Assembly (NCBI GenBank): GCA_028693695.1
Contig: JAQUUV010000112.1
Coordinates: forward strand, 1-6,934
Reading direction: 5' to 3'
Length of the DNA stretch: 6,934 nucleotides
Source of the DNA: Syntrophomonas sp.
GTDB taxonomy: Bacteria > Bacillota > Syntrophomonadia > Syntrophomonadales > Syntrophomonadaceae
The notes beneath the pieces were generated by a model, which was given only the letters and a program-made list of their open reading frames with translations, had not been told where the DNA came from and made no database searches. Shown one piece after another: positions 6,701 to 6,934 of the stretch. Both the position numbers and the translations under genes were made by a program. Numbering within the stretch: the stretch's first letter is position 1; every line of letters begins with the position of its first letter.

Positions 6701-6934
6701 CTGGTTGGATCTGCGCATGTATCTGGCAGACGATGGAGCTTATACTCACCATTTCCTTAAGGGAGTTGATATGGACTCCGAATTTGATTCAATCAAGGAA
6801 TTCATAGAAGGTACCAAAGGAGAAATCCTTGTTGTTGAGATGAGCCACTTTGTAGGGGGAGAAGCAAACTATGAAGAGTTCGCCAACCAGCTACGGACTA
6901 AGCTTGGACCCTATGCCATCAGCAAGGAAGTTGA
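3732..6934 (+). CDS. S-layer-anchored multidomain protein with PI-PLC-type phosphodiesterase domain, 3' end outside window
   Basis: One uninterrupted frame of 1067 codons plus two bases, open at the right edge. Order of parts: signal peptide 1-25 (cleavage likely after PVFA); three SLH domains, about 28-75, 84-136 and 145-199, which in this family bind secondary cell-wall polysaccharide; a beta-strand-rich, repeat-poor solenoid about 213-432; a Ser/Asn/Pro-rich linker 434-461; a domain about 462-542 resembling the Shr-type hemoglobin-interacting/DUF1533 family (LTADIADNKV, FADNPAWRAAI, VKATGYQDATV); six repeats 561-882, probably two beta-trefoils; and a PI-PLC X-type domain from about 895. 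The last shows FPATHDTGT (His907), WLDLR (Asp993, Arg995) and THHF (His1006/His1007). These match His32, Asp67, Arg69 and His82 of the Bacillus cereus enzyme, including the Arg typical of calcium-independent forms. The final active-site Asp would lie beyond the window. Likely role: surface-displayed phosphodiesterase cleaving phosphoinositides, glycolipid anchors or another phosphodiester-containing glycan. The substrate is inference. Confidence 0.92.
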   Translation, partial: MKLRKSTLVSILLVMLFSITMPVFAQNLDTTGHWAATQVNDFLGKGLIQGYEDGTFKPDNNIARAEFVAVLNRALGLTAKTTIAFSDVSSDVWYAGDIEKAKAAGYISGYEDGTFKPDNLITRVEVAKILSSVLKLRNHEVAAKLNGYQDAGYIPQWGKESLNSAVIEQYFQGYPDNTIRPLNNISRAEAVTVLYQALGTVYNVAGIYGPEKDPTAITGNVTVTCPGVNIRNAKIEGNLILTAGVGDGNVQLDNVSVTGRTLISGGGAHSVIIHNSNLNEVLVDKDFGETPRIVAEGTSVVGNVTLESAARLEENNLAGQGFGVVQVSPTYTGNSELQFAGDFQVYVDAKADIEFVNGNVTLETSAQAAGTMINVLKEATIVNFIAGASAQVKGEGKVEKAEVNAAGLTFQQQVTELVLGHGIIASIAGKILDKSTASTNAVNPVVPKSTGSSKSSAQNPPELTADIADNKVSQEINLSFADNPAWRAAISDITVNFTSIASQYSVASGNITINADVFTEVRNYMIIVKATGYQDATVIQAIKQAGFGGMPGAVQDNNEIHYYFDKISLKSVIFRNYLSGDMGYPICDVKLMQQVGDEDWRILNANNPNSGQAVKFNDTVYLSSHWWWDNYLQASGDNADLKLVPQPSAWVIKDSKNPDSTATVKRGDTVYLQSVNWGNYLSGQGSGDNAKVKMIQTPGAYERWLIAPKDYIHQPVSVEIHYGDIVNAKSDKFRTHVSGTGGSDYAAVQLMQYPGESENWMLVDPEQPDSTEAVKFNEPVQLRSVYWNNYLSVRYYQYPAQPDRNGYVIGMADLPYQQETWKFINAANNDSTDTVKPDDKVLLQSANWKNYLSGQGSGDNAGVKMVTLPQNEDSWYIIPKDYFRNWMSFAPEIINKPLREVAFPATHDTGTWDFIDEIAPEDENTQLINDALTTVDTLIAQIDQIKFLTINDDQLQQMKNAAYGVVYDSIKDLAICNDYNIAQQLDAGIRWLDLRMYLADDGAYTHHFLKGVDMDSEFDSIKEFIEGTKGEILVVEMSHFVGGEANYEEFANQLRTKLGPYAISKEV
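3813..4328 (+). repeat. Three SLH domains (cell-wall anchoring)
   Basis: Residues 28-199 hold three diverged copies of the S-layer homology motif. Each has a G-Y-x-D-x-T-[FI]-[KR]-P turn (50-58, 109-117, 173-181) followed by the signature I-x-R-x-E: IARAE (62-66), ITRVE (121-125) and ISRAE (185-189). The first two share GYEDGTFKPDN exactly. Three adjacent SLH domains right after a signal peptide is the usual arrangement for attachment to pyruvylated wall polysaccharide. The third copy is the most diverged (GYPDNTIRPLN). Confidence 0.93.
5412..6377 (+). repeat. Six internal repeats forming two tandem beta-trefoil-like units
   Basis: Residues 561-711 (5412-5864) and 712-882 (5865-6377) are two units of three repeats of about 49-61 residues. 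The shared core is V-x-L-x-S-x-x-W-x-N-Y-L-S, a Gly/Asp-rich turn, a V-K-M-like strand, and a Trp-containing strand. Third repeats 663-711 and 834-882 align without gaps over 49 residues with 32 identities by my count, including NYLSGQGSGDNA, and both end in PKDY. Second repeats share AVKFN. The three-fold pattern, repeat length and W/NYL spacing suggest ricin- or fascin-like beta-trefoils, often carbohydrate-binding, but the fold is inferred. Confidence 0.75.
6414..6934 (+). other. PI-PLC X-type catalytic domain (partial)
   Basis: Residues 895 onward match the N-terminal half of bacterial phosphatidylinositol-specific phospholipase C. The visible order is FPATHDTGTW, QQLDAGIRWLDLRMYLADDGAYTHHF (as separate short motifs at 981-1008), then an amphipathic helix and GEILVVEMSHF. 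General base His907, Asp993, Arg995 and His1007 are all present. The His907-to-Asp993 distance is 86 residues against 35 in the Bacillus cereus enzyme, so about 50 extra, mostly helical residues are inserted here. The C-terminal half of the barrel is outside the window. Confidence 0.85.

Noticed and set aside
6081..6752. Three consecutive minus-strand frames of 69-75 codons
   Set aside because: They lie opposite the trefoil repeats and the PI-PLC motifs, have no recognisable protein features, and are explained by codon bias of the sense frame.

Overview
The window looks like a piece of a low-GC Gram-positive, most likely Clostridia-type (Firmicutes), chromosome. The evidence is an AT-rich sequence, strong AGGAGG-type ribosome binding sites, GTG and TTG starts beside ATG, a tRNA gene with encoded CCA, and a secreted protein with three S-layer homology (SLH) domains. 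Genus cannot be set from this sequence. I see no insertion sequence, CRISPR array, phage gene or integration site.

Layout from left to right. (1) Positions 1-1088, minus strand: a PAS-PAS-GGDEF signalling protein that runs off the left edge before its GG[DE]EF motif. (2) 1089-1332: a leader with a candidate -10 and a 9-bp dyad, then a perfect 15-bp hairpin that reads as the terminator of the upstream tRNA. (3) 1333-1408, minus: tRNA-Lys(CTT), with a good sigma-A-type promoter just upstream. (4) 1674-2429, plus: a cytoplasmic alpha/beta hydrolase. (5) 2476-3384, minus: a membrane-anchored or secreted NodB-type polysaccharide deacetylase, convergent with the hydrolase. (6) 3385-3731: a divergent control region with one recognisable promoter per strand, each carrying a small dyad. 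(7) 3732 to the right edge, plus: a very large secreted open frame (more than 1067 codons, still open).

The last gene is the most interesting. Read in order it has a signal peptide, three SLH domains, a beta-strand-rich solenoid, a short Ser/Pro-rich linker, a domain resembling the Shr-type hemoglobin-interacting (DUF1533) fold, six repeats arranged as two probable beta-trefoils, and a phosphatidylinositol-specific phospholipase C (PI-PLC) X-type domain whose visible catalytic residues are intact. The simplest reading is an S-layer-anchored, lectin-like phosphodiesterase on the cell surface. It sits divergently next to a surface polysaccharide deacetylase, so the right half of the window is an envelope-associated locus. 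The left half (diguanylate cyclase, tRNA, hydrolase) has no evident functional link to it.
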